Of a stretch of 64,000 nt of DNA, positions 1-12,122 are shown one piece after another (positions within the stretch are counted from its first letter, which is position 1; each line of letters opens with the position of its first letter). A program made the position numbers and the translations under genes. The notes beneath the pieces are model-generated. The model did not search any database, was not told the origin of the DNA, and saw only the letters and a list, made by a program, of their open reading frames with translations. The stretch is from NCBI GenBank assembly GCA_016800925.1, contig JABCPU010000270.1, positions 1 through 64,000 of the forward strand, in the 5' to 3' direction. The DNA is from Suillus spraguei. Its lineage: Eukaryota > Basidiomycota > Agaricomycetes > Boletales > Suillaceae.

Positions 1-1027
1 TGGGACTCATCGACCTGACGGAAGGGCGCGTTGAATTTGAGACGCAAGAAATACTCGGACGCCAAAGTGACGTAGACCACTATGGCGACTAGAGAGCAAA
101 GGTAAGGAATGTGAACGAGACTGGAGAGGTTGGTCACGTACATAGCTGGGCAGCAATTCCGCCTAGCATGATGTTCGCGCCCTATCGCAATAAAGTGAAT
201 GTTGCACGAAATAAAGGATGATGTACATACCGTGGCAGCGTCTGTCCCTGGCTGACAGCGCGGGCGGCAGTTGCGCCACCAAGAGCCTGTACGATCAAGC
301 AAGCAACATCCTAAGAGTTGGAAAGCATGAGGTATGAGCACGACTTGAACGCATGATACTAACAAAGCAACAAAAAATGATGGTGTCTGCACTAGATGAG
401 TAACTGAACGCAAGCAGTATGAGAGCAACACTAACATATTTTTGGGGTAAGACGGCAGTACTGGGGTCCGACTTGATTGATTATCCTGCCAAGGATGATA
501 AAGTTGGCAGCGACAAGCGGAGTTGGTGCTACGACGGTACCGACAAGCCTGCAGTGGAAAATGTTGAGCGGACAGGTGAATTATTAGTTCAGGATGAAGA
601 CTGACTGCATCTCAAAGGGAGTCAGAAGCCTGGGGTTTTGACTCGACCACAACCTGGCACTCCAACCGATTATTTCGAGGATACCGGCAAGAGTTGCTGT
701 TGGAATCATCCACCATAGTCTAAACTTGAGTGCCTGGCCCAGGTGGAGGACTGGAAATGTCAAGTCATGATCGTGCACCGTCGGTGATAAAAAAAAAACA
801 TACTGGTTGAAATGCTGTACAGCACTAGGAACTAAGGGAATAAAATAAAATAGATGTAAGACATCTGAGCAAGATAACTTACAAGGATGCAAATCCACTC
901 TGTAGGGACATAGCTGTACGGGCCAACATCATTCGGTGCTGTTGATAAGACAGTTGTTGAAATACGTGACGGAAAAAAAGATATGGCACTGACGGTGAGT
1001 GAATGTAGACACAGAGGTAAGAGCCAT
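1..1027 (-). CDS. RTA1-like lipid-translocating exporter family protein (C-terminus beyond window)
   Basis: Multi-pass membrane protein of the fungal RTA1 family, whose members are linked to sterol-analogue resistance and lipid translocation. The start ATG at 1027 opens a 34-nt exon. Splicing it to 938-883 gives a continuous N-terminus containing GPYSYVPTEW, a typical RTA1 opening. Later exons encode LKFRLWWMIPTA and GILEIIGWSARLWSS (family E-x-x-GY/W-x-x-R motif), then VAPTPLVAANFIILGRII, then DVACLIVQALGGATAA (the family D...QaxGG motif). The last part in the window reads LASEYFLRLKFNAPFRQVDE and runs off the left edge. About seven short introns with GT-AG ends are implied, including a micro-exon of about 23 nt near 350. 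Exon ends between 600 and 800 are approximate. No frame disruption was seen. Family assignment is firm; the substrate is unknown. Confidence 0.85.
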
Positions 1028-1770
1028 GTTGAGAGAGGAAAACGCGTGGAGTGGGAGGGTGCTGAAAACGGAGGATACGCAGGTAAGAGTAGCCTTTCTA
1101 GTAACCCGTGAAGCGTGCCGCAGTTACATGGCCACCGGCAGCATCGGTAATGAAATAGATGTGACCGAGGGTGCTTCGGATAAGCTAGAGGATCAAGATT
1201 TACTCTTTAGTAAGAGTCCGCAGCTTGATCATCATTTAGCTGTGTAACCAGAGAGTTCGTTGCTATTAGTAGTGTAGTACCTGCCATCATAGCCAAGAGA
1301 TCCGATGGTAGTACTACTTAGTTGAGAGCGCGACTCAACTTCAACCGTCTAGCTAAATTTAGAAAACTTTCTACCCCTGCCGGCAAAACGTTCGAACCTG
1401 AGAGAAGATAGGAAGTCATGATCCGATGCTGCTTTGTCGCAGAATACAAGCGGTTTCTAATTTAAAATACCTACTACCAATCGGAGACTAGCATTCATTA
1501 ATCACCTCTCAGTTCAGGAATAGACACCTCCAAGGCAAAAACGCACTTTTTAATACTTTTCTCTGTCAGTTTCTACTCTTGACGCGCATGTACGTACGCG
1601 TTAGAAGCTGCATGTTTACCGAGGATGACATAACAAGCTAGTATTATATCCAGACATGAACGTACAACAAATGCAAATGATATGTAACTAGGTATGCAGG
1701 TATCTCCCATATAAAACAACTACGCATGGAAATACAGCACCTTTCAATAGATATACGAATAGATATAATT
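1028..1770. other. Intergenic, no gene recognised
   Basis: This stretch lies between the start of the RTA1-like gene and the stop codon of the IML2-like gene. Open frames are short and not conserved-looking. It should hold the RTA1-like promoter and the 3' end of the IML2-like transcript. Nothing else is seen. Confidence 0.6.
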
Positions 1771-4700
1771 TCAATCCGAGTCCACCGTTGGTATCAACGG
1801 TATCACAATAGTCGGTTCTGGTCTAACGCTTCTAACGCTGCATTGTGTCCTCATGTGAAGTGCATTCTGCAATCATATGTTAGTTGGTAGTTTCGTCTGT
1901 CCTCGTCTCTCGTACCTCTAGACTATATTTACCCTGAAAAGAATACATACATCAGCGAAACGACAAAACGTATGCGTCTATGTCAACGTACCTTTCGTCC
2001 CGCAGCGTTCACCTCGAGCGGCTTCCCCGACATCACAAGATCAAACTGCGTCCTCGCACCATCCTTGTCGCCTGATCGCGCTCGCAGTCTCCCGTACTCG
2101 AAATCTGCGAGAAAAAAAAGTCAGCAATCTCTCAACGAATGACAGAACAAATCCGACTCACGTGCGTAATATACAACATAATGGTCCAACTCGATGTCAG
2201 GTCCGTGCTCAAACACAGCACGGAACGCGCGCTCCGAGTATGTGCGCGCGTCCTCTGGTGAGAAAGGGATCTTTTCATCAGGCTCGAGTTCAGCGTCCGG
2301 GTCCTGCACAAGAGGGCCGTGTGTCAGCGAGGATCAACGCCCTCCCAGAGCACGAAGGAAGTTAAGGGCACGAACACGCTAATCCAAACGGAAAAGCGAT
2401 AACAAGATAAGCCAAACGCACCGGGTACGCAACAAATCGCCAACAGACGCCTCCAAGAAACGCGCAAGACAGACATCCCAATATCCACTCCGTGAGTCTA
2501 GCTTCCTGTCCTTGCCCTTCTTATCCCCATTTGCCTCCACACCGCCCTCACTCCTTCCAGACCCAGATGAACCCAATTCCTCACTCCCAGTCGAAAGCCC
2601 CAACCCCAGTTCCGCCAATGCGCCTCCAAGAGCAGGAATCATCTCCCTCACAATAACCTCCCTGGGCGCATGCGCAATCGCATGGAATACATAGGCTAGC
2701 TCTAAGGCTGGCAGGAAAAGTCTGTCAGATTGCGCGAGGTATTTACGGGCTTTGCGGGCGACGAATTTCTGTACGTTTGTTAGCATTTGTGAGGTGGAGA
2801 TGGATTTTGGTAGGGTAAGACGAAAGGGAGGAAGCATCCAAGAAAGGACGTACCTCGATAGGAATGCTCTTCCCTGCGATTTTCTGCCTCAGCCCCTGGA
2901 CGCGCTCCATGAGCTTCTTCGCCTCTGTGTGCTCGCCTAACGTAGCTAGACATGCTGCCTCGCTATATGTATATGTCGCTTTGGACCACTAAGTGCACCG
3001 AGATGATGATATCGTGGGATGGGACATAATCGTAAGCGAACGAACGCAAGGGACAGAGAAACTCACCGAAGCCTCGCCTCCAAGTTTTCCCCACCATGAT
3101 CTACTTTCCGCGACTCTACAGAAACCAGCATCAATATCACACATACACCCATCACCCCGTACCACACCACCCTGCACCAAACTCCACAAATACAGAAAAC
3201 ACGAACCTCCAAAGCCCTAAACAAGCAACGGCACTCTCCCACCATGAATATGGTGTAAATTCCTATACTGTGATTGAGCTTGCGCAGCACGTGCGTAGTA
3301 GGCGAGGGCTTTTGAGGGTTGGGAACGGCGAGGGCGAGTCGACCTGCACCGAAGAGGAAAAAGACGCCTGTTTGGGGGTTGAACAAGGGTTGGAGCATGA
3401 GAAGGGCAGGGCAGGAAGAGAGAACACAACCACTCATAAGAACACATCCCCAACAACACAAACCACAAACGCACCATTCGGATACCTCTTCAAATTCCAC
3501 TCCAGCACTCTCGCAGCCTTGCGCACATCGACGCTCTCAAACGTAAACGTCGAGAGGACGAGGTGGAAGATGAGCAGCGTCATATCGCAGATTGCACGTC
3601 GGAGGCCTTCTGCTTCTGTACGCGAGCATATCAACACTTCTTGCTCTCAACTCGTAACACCCAACACGACCATGGACCGGAATCACTCACCCATCTCGAC
3701 CACTCTCCCATTCGCACCCCATCCCCCAGCCCTCTCCAATAACTCCAACCCAAACTTTCTATCACCCTTATACCCAAACAACTCCACCAGCGCGAGGATT
3801 TTCCCGGGCATCATACTGAGCACGAGATGGGACATACCGAGACCTAGGTAAACGCCAGAGCGGAAATGGGGGTCTATGGCTGGGGAGGGGAGGTATGGGC
3901 GTGTGGGGGATGGCGTTCCGTTGGATGGTGAGGGGAGGTCCTGTGCAGATATGGGTTCAGGGGAAGATGAGACGGAGTATGAGTTGGCGCTCGCAAAGCT
4001 CGTAGTACTTGATTGTGGCGGCGTTTCTTCGATATCTGGTCCCGTTTCCAGTGTAGGATTAGGTGCTGAGACTGCAGCTAGTAGTTCGGGTGGGCAGTAG
4101 CGTATGCTGCGTCGACTGTCTCGATCCATTTGCCCAGTTGACGGTATATAGAGATGGTGGTGCGCATGTTGAGCCTGGGCGTTGGTCGTACTTACGTATT
4201 AGCGAGAAAAGGGATAAAGAACGGAGCACGTACACCTCCCGGATAAACGCCAACCAATCGCCTGAATAGACTATCCCGAGAAGACTCTGTTGCAGCATCA
4301 GCCGACTCCACAAAACGCGTTCGCCACCCAAAACACGTGGTCTTGCGAGTTGACGTACCTTTTGATAGAGACTCTCCGCATAGACGAGTTCAGCGTGACG
4401 CTCGACAGGCGTCATGCCTGCAATCCATTCTGTACCGCCAGTACTGAGCGAGGGAACGATGTACCCTGCAAGACGGCCTGCGAAGCTGCCAGGACGTCTA
4501 CGGTGTGCAGAAGCGACAGCGATGCCATGCTTGGTATGGTTAATAGCAGCCAAAAGATCCTATTACAAATTAGCACATCAGTACTATGTAGCCGCAGCAG
4601 CACACACGAACCTTGTCCTCAAAAGACATGAGACCCTTCACGCACTGTATAAGACCAAACCCAGTCGCAAAGTACAGTCTCTGTCTGCAGCGCCCGAATC

Positions 4701-4892
4701 TCAGTTTCTCTTGGGGAGGAATAACTAAAGCAGAGGCGCGTACCTTTCTGGATCGCTTTTCTCACAGAATCGCTCGCTTTCGTGCATTCGGGATTGAAGG
4801 AACTCGTGGAGGGCCCAGTGAATACATGGGACGTCGTCGAGGGCGCTTATAGGGTTGTAGGGACTGATTACGGGTGGGGGTGAGTTGGACAT
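1771..4892 (-). CDS. IML2: IML2/TTC39-like TPR protein (DUF3808), frame broken at up to four places
   Basis: Homologue of fungal inclusion-body clearance protein Iml2 / TTC39, a TPR protein linked in yeast to lipid-droplet-dependent removal of protein inclusions. The start at 4892 begins MSNSPPPVISPYNP. Hallmark segments follow in order across about a dozen exons: GMTPVERHAELVYAESL, LLGIVYSGDWLAFIRE, MRTTISIYRQLGKWIE, DPHFRSGVYLGLGMSHLVL, VELFGYKGDRKFGLELL, EGLRRAICDMTLLIFHLVL, EWNLKRYPNG, FFLFGAGRLALAV, WSKATYTYSEAACLATLGE, DIELDHYVVYYA, then GKPLEVNAAGRK and NALHMRTQ. The stop is at 1771-1773. The conserved reading changes frame near 2450, 3247, 3309 and 4080. The first three look like one missing base each. 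At 4080 an in-phase intron is an alternative, though it would remove conserved sequence. Identity is firm; whether the gene is intact is open. Confidence 0.88.
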
Positions 4893-6022
4893 GGTGGTAT
4901 GGGTAAAGAAAGCTTGCTGTGTGCGAGCGCCTAGGGTATTCCAGAATCCAGGGAGGCTATGTATTATTCGGATATGAACGCGTGGGCAAGTGCATTGAAC
5001 GTGCACGATACCGACGACGGCGACAAGGACTAGGACGAGCACGACGGTCAAAACTTCAGCAGACGGGCAGATACGGATTCTTCATCTGTCAATTAAGCTT
5101 AGCAACTCTAATTACATTTATTGTGATTGCTACGGATAGCATAGCCTTGGATTCAGTCTGTGAGCACAAGTACAAATCGGGTGTTCTGAGCCAATTTTGA
5201 CTTTGGTCGGGCTTTGTTGTGTCTTTGCTTAGTGCCACTACATGGTGTGTCGCTCATCGGGCATGTTTGTACATTCCTGAAGGCCTGACACCACGTAGTT
5301 GACAATCCAGAGATATTTCTCATTATGCCTCAAAGCAATTATATAAATCTTGAAGGATGTGCTCATCGTTTGAGAGTATCCTTCCGGGAAAGGCGACTCA
5401 TCATTACTCAGGCTTTCCGGACTAGCAGTTTTACTTGTGCGTACTATTCAAAGTTGATGTCGTAGACTCGGAGCTGACTATATATGTAGATATCCAGGAC
5501 TGGCGCTTTGATCTGAATAGACGCTACGTTATCACAGAACGTTTCTGGCACTTTGATTGAGTTGCGCCCAACCCAGATTGTGACCACGTCAACTGTAAGT
5601 CAACCAGTTAAACGACCCATCACGACATCCCAGCAATATAGTCCCAGCTAACTTGAAGATGAAAGGATTGTGTACACAAAAGCTAATTGTTTTTCTCTCA
5701 AGGATCGCATATCCTTTACGCAAGTACCACACGCGTTTTCCCGACGTCATCAGATACATTCTGATTTTTTTTTCTACTCGATAGGCCTCTCGGACGTTTG
5801 CACCCCTTATAATGTACCTTGTTAGCTCACTGCATCAACTCTACTTGGAACGTTCCTCCTTTGCTCCTTGAGCTACTCATATCTGTATGTATACTTGTCC
5901 TATACTCCCCATTCCTGTCCTCTTCGCTCGACATCGTTCAATTTCGTGTTAGCACTTCCCATGTCTTTGATCTGCGCTATCTTAGTCATTATTTCCCTTC
6001 GAACTCACTATCAGTCTCACAG
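4893..6022. other. Intergenic between divergent genes
   Basis: Divergent spacer between the IML2-like start (minus) and DUF6533 copy A (plus). Only short ORFs are present. It should contain both promoters, but no clear core element was recognised. Confidence 0.5.
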
Positions 6023-7396
6023 ATGGAATATTCGCCAAACGATATCGCAGTGGCCACAAGTCTGCAGCCCTTGGCGGTGCGTCACTTTCTTGACATGACA
6101 TCAACGTGACAGCAGATTTATCATGCGTGGCCACCAGTACATATGCGGTGTGTAATGTCTGATCTGGATCTGCCTTGTTCTAACTTGACAGCTCAGCATT
6201 GATGACAACATTCTGGGTAGCTGCATCCAGATATATTTCTTTCTGTTGTTAAACTTCTTTATCCCTTCACAAGGAACGACAGCCGCGGTGTATGTGAACG
6301 TGCAACATACTTGTCCATTGATGAATGGTGCTTACTACATGACTTCACCAGCAATGCCTGATATTGAGCAAAATTTGCTCATGTACGTTCACGGTATATG
6401 CTGCACTGACATTCTCCTTGTTGAGTGTTATTCTTTACTCTCTCAGCTTTCAGATTTATATCACTTGCTTCCTCTGAATGTATGTTTTTCCAAGACACTC
6501 GTAATTCTCGTCTGATTCATCTAGGCTTTTTTGTGCTCAGAACGTGCGCGCTCTGGAACAGCAACAGAATCATACTCGTAGCTGCAGTGTCCACCCTTTT
6601 TGTGCGTCCTATGCTCGCAACACACCCAATCTCATAGTTGATGAATTATTTAGGCTATCATCGTATCATCCATGGGCACGTGGTATACCATTATTGCCAC
6701 ATCACATAGTTCGTGCTCTTACCTTCCCTCACTAATATTGACCCCACTTTCACAGTCACCACTAGCGTCATCCCAGGCATTACAGGCTGCTCCTGGGGCT
6801 TGCGCAGTATCCGATACTTCATGCCATTTATTCTCTTTCTTGTGTTTCAACTGGGTACATAGTCGGGGACTAGGATCAGACATGGACTGACTGACGCTCT
6901 CCCCAGGACTGTTCTCCCTTACGTTCATACGCATTATACAGAATTGGCGGTCAGACAAGGGCCCTCTGTATGCAATACTAGTGAAGCATAACATATTCTA
7001 CTATGCATGCGGTCTGTGTGAGTCAGAGTTTGTTTTCGTGCTTGTCGGTGATGATTGACTTTTTGAGAGTTCTCTCGGTCGTAAACGTCCTCGCGCCAGT
7101 ACTGCATTCTGATGTGCGTAAAAAAAACCCTTCGACATGATCATGATGGCGTTATTGATGTTGCACACGAAGTCCATATCCTACTTCCTCCCCGAACTGT
7201 ATGTACCTCCAACTTCTGTTGCGAATTCCTACTGACAGCCCAAACGTGCATATACAGTTTTCAGACCTTTATCATTTCAATCCTCGCTACGCGTATGCAC
7301 CTCCAACTCTGGCGTATGGACCGGCACGTGGATGGCTCTAATATCGTCCCGTGCATACCTTTGTCGGACATGTCACTTGCAGACAGTACGGTATAA
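6023..7396 (+). pseudogene. DUF6533-type membrane protein, copy A, lacking its core exons
   Basis: Related to copy B at 8249-9900 and copy C at 48506-50108. The ATG at 6023 opens MEYSPNDIAVATSLQPLA, and the shared 3' half is present: RTCALWNSNRIIL, a transmembrane stretch near VISDTS, FIRIIQNWRSDKGPL, LVKHNIFYYACGL and the final exon SILATRMHLQLWRMD ending at 7396. The exons that in copy B encode TYDYICSLHYE and KYLYILARYVPFLLIV are missing: sequence after the short TTCTGG exon (about 6214) jumps to the region matching copy B's later exons. DUF6533 proteins are multi-pass membrane proteins of unknown function common in mushrooms, and the missing segment is the defining domain. Exon joins are largely intact otherwise, so a truncated product cannot be excluded. 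Confidence 0.7.
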
Positions 7397-8248
7397 CGTC
7401 TTGTCGCGCGGCTTATCTGGTGTCATTTGTGGAGTGGGACTTGACCAGTGTCACATATTCGGCGAACTCCGACTTTCCAAGTCTTCTTAAACCTCCCTGT
7501 ATACAACAGTCAAGCTGTATTGTAGATATCGTTGATTTTTCACGCGAAATCAACGGTTTATACACCAGTGGGGTGTGCATACATTGATAGCACGTATTTC
7601 TGACAATGTCCAACTTCCCCGAACGTTCTCGCATTGTTCTCTCATCAATAAGCACCTTCAATACGACAACCATCACTGTCCGCAAATATTGTGATGAGAC
7701 TGCACTGGTGAATGATTTTCTTAGATTGTGACTAGGGAAACAGTTTCACCAGTGTACGCAGTATCACCGATGTCCTCGGACTCCGGAGGCTCCGATGCGC
7801 TCTAATAGGAGGTACCTCCGACAGTGAAGGGGCAGCGAAGCTATGCAGCTTATCGGGAAACATCCGTTGTACGTATCTTTCTACGCCCACGTTTTCGTCC
7901 ACGGTTGTCTTATATTATCCGAGCGCCTCCACCTTTTCTGATAACCTTCTCCGCCTTGCGGTGATGTTTTCCCTTGGTCTGTTGATCTATGATCAAGTTC
8001 TTTTTTGGTGGGAGCCTGTGCAATTTGTTGTACTCGGAGGTCTGAAAGTGGAGCTAAGTTGGCATAAGCGAGTCCAAAAGTTCTTCGACCTAACCATATA
8101 TAGTAGGTCTGCTTAGCGTTTGCGGTCTCTGACCACAGCAGTGCTTCGTCCCCACGTTGGCTGGCTCCGAGTCGTTTATAAGAGATAACGAAGAGCACGC
8201 CGTGGGCGCAAAATACATCTTTCCAGGTTACCTTTCGAACGAATGTAG
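7397..8248. other. Intergenic between tandem DUF6533 copies
   Basis: No convincing coding segment. It separates copy A from copy B and should hold the promoter of copy B. Short ORFs on both strands have no recognisable motif. Confidence 0.5.
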
Positions 8249-9900
8249 ATGGAGTATTCAGCTAATGACATCGCAGCGACCAAGATTCTCCAGTACTTAG
8301 GGTTTGTTGCTTTCTTTATATGATGGCAAGATCATAACTGATATACCATTGGTGGCCACTAGTACATATGCGGTGCGCGCTGCCTTCAGAATATCTTCTT
8401 TCTGACTCTAACGTGACGACTTAGCGTCACTGATTACATTCTGGGTACGCCTGTCCCCAGTCTATTCCTGCCCATCGTCAAACCTGTTAATCCAGACCTA
8501 TGATTATATTTGTTCACTTCACTATGAGGTAAGTAATGTGCTTGTTCCGTGGTATGCCTCGTTTTAGATATTGAAAATATGTTGTTCGAAGTGGACATAC
8601 CTGCTTCGGTCGCGCTGGACCATGGTGAAATACCTCTATATCCTTGCACGATATGTACCCTTTCTCCTCATCGTCTCGGACACATGTCGTACGTTCATTT
8701 CCAGCACACGTCCTCCCGATACTGAATTGATATGTTGTGCTTCAGTGACCTTGACCCCGAATGAGAACATCGAGGTATTTGAACGTGCAGCAGACTTCCA
8801 TTAGTGCTGACATCACTGGCCAGGCATGCAGAGTGTTCATCAGTATTTACACAGGTACGTGTATGGTACATGGTACATGCACGTTCTTACCGAGCGTTGC
8901 TCTTCGCATTCATAGGTTTTGCAGTGATATCACTCGCTTGCTCTGAATGTATTTCTCCTTCCTCGTGACACAAACGCACTCCTGATCCAATTTATTGAGG
9001 TTTTTTTGTTCTCAGAACATATGTGCTCTGGAGCAACAATAGACTCGTACTCTATGCCATGCTGTCGATCCTTTGTGTGAGTCTCGTATCCTTACTACAC
9101 CCAAGCTCTTAATCGCTGACTCAGTCAGGCCGTCATGGTATCATTCATCGGCATTTGGTTTAGTGCTATTGCCACTTCTCATTATTGTCTGTGCTCTCAG
9201 CTTTCTCAACTGGTATTCGTATATATTCACTCCGCTCTTACAGTTTCGACTAGCGCAATCCCAGGTATCCCAGGCATCCCAGGCTGCTACCGGACCTCAA
9301 GCAGTGTCGAATTGTACTTGCCGTTTATTCTCTTGTTTGTGTTTCAACTGGGTGCGTGTTGCCAGGAACCGACATACACCATAAACGTGCGCTGACTGAC
9401 GCTCTCCCCAGGACTGGTCTCTCTCACACTCATACGTACGATCCAGAACTGGCGGACGACCAGAAGCGCTCTCTATACTGCCTGGTGAAGCATAATATAT
9501 TCTACTACGCATGCGGCCTGCGTGAGTCAAGGCTCATTTATGTTTCCGTGCTCATCGGTGATAATTATTGTTCAAATAGTTTTCTCGGCCTTGAACTTCA
9601 TTGTACCAATAATATTTCCAAATGTTCGTAAACTTGCCGATCCTCTTCAATATGATCGAGTAATTGATATCTCACACTCCCAGTCCCCATACCACGCCTT
9701 CCTCGAAGAGTATGCATTTCATTTGCTATCGTGGATTCCTACTGACAATACCCTCCAACATACATATACAGTTTCGAGGTCTTTATCCTTGCTATCCTCG
9801 CCACGCGGATGCACCTCCATCTCTGGCGTATCGACCATCCGTGCACGATTTTGATGCCCCCATATATATTCCCATGTCGAATATGTCACCTACAGTCTGA
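8249..9900 (+). CDS. DUF6533 domain multi-pass membrane protein, copy B
   Basis: The most complete of three copies. The start ATG at 8249 gives MEYSANDIAATKILQYLG. Later exons read TYDYICSLHYE, then KWTYLLRSRWTMVKYLYI and LARYVPFLLIVSDT (DUF6533 core: YDY motif, two membrane helices). These are followed by LRTYVLWSNNRLVLYAML (conserved R-T-Y-x-L-W), LPFILLFVFQLG, VKHNIFYYACGL, a hydrophobic FSALNFIVPIIFP and the terminal exon AILATRMHLHLWRID. All introns are 45-60 bp with GT-AG ends. A single missing base near 9840 changes the last ~20 residues. With the shift the protein ends at 9900 with MSNMSPTV, matching the tail of copy A; without it the frame runs about 75 bp further. Membrane location is clear; function is unknown. 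Confidence 0.75.
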
Positions 9901-11497
9901 GACGGTACGGTGTGATGTCTTATCGTGCGGCTCATTTGGTGTTTGTAGAAGGAGCTTTGGCCCATGAGATGACTGATCTGGATACCTTGGATTACGAACC
10001 TGTTTGTAGTCATTCACGACTAATGATGATAATTGCCGTTTACACACCGAGTTGAGTGATGGGCTCTTCCGGCTTGCATACTTCTCAGGCGTCCCGTGCA
10101 ACTGACAGGTCACAGGTCCCTAATATTTACACAGTCGAACAGCATACAGTTCACGATCCCAACAACCGATGTCCATCAGTCTTGATCGCAGGACACAGGA
10201 GGCTTGAATGTGGTACCTATATCGTCCACCCTTTCTTACGTCATCGGCTTTCTGCTAAATACGGTAAATTCTATCTCCACTTCCTGTTCGCCATCCGACT
10301 TCAGCGTGTTCGCAGTTACCTTCGATCCTACCCTGGCCGTTATCCATCAATGACACTGTCCATCGATGATGATGTGAAATTTGGACTCCACAGCACCAAA
10401 TTAGCCCCACTCAAATGATGGCGTTGCCAATCGGATGTCTGCAGTCCACAGCAAAACGTGTTCGCCTGGTGAGCAATTCGCGGGAGGGAGGCTACAAGAA
10501 TCAAGATATCCATGCTAGTTGTACACGAGGCGAATGGAACAAACTTGGATCTGGCAGAGCAGGTTCTCCAAGATTTCCTGTCATCAACATCTTCACGATG
10601 TAAGGATCGCGGCTAGGCAGTTTATCTGTGAGAACGCTAAACGGCTATGCGAAGGCACGATGCGAATTTCGATCTTTTCTGGGGTTATCGTACTGGCACC
10701 ATCATGGATCACGATAGCGATATCTTCCTCTGCATCTGTCTCCGCTTCGGTAACAAGGTCACCCAATCTTCCTCGTGAATTCTCAGCCGCACTGGCAGTC
10801 CAGGGCCTTTGCCTCATCCGTTCAACCTGCATCAAGCCGAGAACCACGCTGATGGGGAGCAGTCGAGTTCCAAAGGCCCTTTAGAACCCAGGCTCGATAT
10901 TCGATATAGCTGCGTGTTTCAAATTTTCAGATTTCGAGGAACGCGATCTAGAACTTGCGAATGCATTGATCAAACCTAATTATAGATACTAGGTGCGTCT
11001 CTTCTTGTACGTTGACCGCCTATGTAGTCTGACCACACAACTCGCGTGCAGAGTGTGACTATTTATTAGGCGTTGGACACCTCAGGCTCTGCCACCGGAG
11101 AACTCAGCTGTTATCAGGTTGCGCCCCCAGGCTCGGTCGCTTCCGTGACGGCATCAACTTCTCTAGATCATCAAGCCAAGCATGCAACCCGAATGCTGTG
11201 TCCGTTATCTACGCCCCCATTTTAATGTGGATGTGCTCAGCTTCTTTGAAAGAGATAAGAATGTGGATGACATGGCCGGATGAGGCATCCCTTGCTGTAT
11301 GGTGATGTCCAAGAAGCGCCCGGGTCAGCGTCATCATTCATAACCTTATTCTAAATGAGGCGTATAGCTTGAACCTGTGGGTGTAAACCTGTTCAGGCGA
11401 TGGCTACCACCTGTTGATCGCGGTACACTAAGGTTGATTGATCAGTCTTCATCGGGATGGCAATTATTATGATCACCATTATTTGAGAACTTCCATC
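9901..11497. other. Intergenic, weak ORFs only
   Basis: ORFs up to about 120 codons occur here (10056-10418, 10519-10884, and 10593-10847 on the minus strand). None shows a known motif, a plausible splice structure or a counterpart elsewhere in the window. I see no supportable gene. Confidence 0.5.
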
Positions 11498-11571
11498 GGT
11501 CTGATGGCGTAGTTGGTTATCGCATCTGTCTAACACACAGAAGGTCGCCAGTTCGAACCTGGCTCAGATCA
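11498..11571 (+). tRNA. tRNA-Val (anticodon AAC)
   Basis: A 74-nt cloverleaf without intron. The acceptor strands GGTCTGA and TCAGATC pair with one G-U, followed by discriminator A. The anticodon arm is TCTGT-CTAACAC-ACAGA, giving anticodon AAC. The T arm is GCCAG-TTCGAAC-CTGGC. The D arm carries the A box TGGCGTAGTTGG. The B box GGTTCGA-type consensus is only approximate (AGTTCGAACCT). All stems are intact, unlike the tRNA-like repeats elsewhere in the window. Confidence 0.95.
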
Positions 11572-11577
11572 TTTTTT
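11572..11577 (+). terminator. Pol III terminator of tRNA-Val
   Basis: A run of six T residues directly follows the discriminator base, the standard RNA polymerase III stop signal. Confidence 0.85.
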
Positions 11578-11745
11578 GTCGTTCTCGAACTTTTCACCGC
11601 ATTGAATAGCCTTTTGGGTCGCTTAAATTCGACACGTTCATACAGGGTTTCCAAGCAACGCATATTTGGACAAGTGTGGCGTATTCAATACAGCTTCTAC
11701 CTCAATGAATAGTAATAAATATTAGATCAGAGATCACAACAATCC

Positions 11746-12122
11746 TTATACCGTCGAGACGGCCTGCATCATTCCTCCAGTATCCACATAAGTTGAAACA
11801 AGATCCGTTCCGGTTTTCAGGGGTAATGATGGCAGGCAAATCTTGTCAAACATCCGCTCAGTAAGTTTAGTTCTTCTGAGAAGGATCAATCGCACCTCGT
11901 AAAGATAACCTGGATGGATATATAATGGAGGGGGTAGAGAATAGAACACGGACCCTTTCTGACCAAGCAGATCGGACGAGTGTATCATAGGCTCATAGTG
12001 GCGAGTGTCCAAAGTAATGTATCCTTTGTTCCCAGAAAACAGAACATGTAGAGCATGGCGATAGGGGAGCCAGTGACAAAGATTTACCGTCATCGTACAT
12101 GCAAAGATGAGAGGACGTCCTC
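11746..12122 (-). CDS. Unrecognised open frame downstream of the kinase
   Basis: Minus-strand open frame of about 125 codons that stays open upstream to 12183 and ends at 11746. It contains MTVNLCHWLPYRHALHVLF and LLGQKGSVFYSLPPPLYIH. The upstream part has no ATG in this frame (it opens with GTG), so it could be a 3' exon of the kinase gene, an independent small gene or chance. No domain was recognised. Confidence 0.3.

Noticed and set aside
3096..3851. 251-codon plus-strand ORF
   Set aside because: It lies antisense to conserved IML2 exons, is low-complexity (Thr/His/Asn/Pro-rich), and the minus strand carries clear family motifs.
4080..4160. 70-bp intron (GTCAAC...CTGCAG) explaining the IML2 frame change
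   Set aside because: Its phase is right, but it would delete the conserved RQLGKWIETVDAAYA stretch, so a one-base slip is preferred. Kept as an open alternative in the gene entry.
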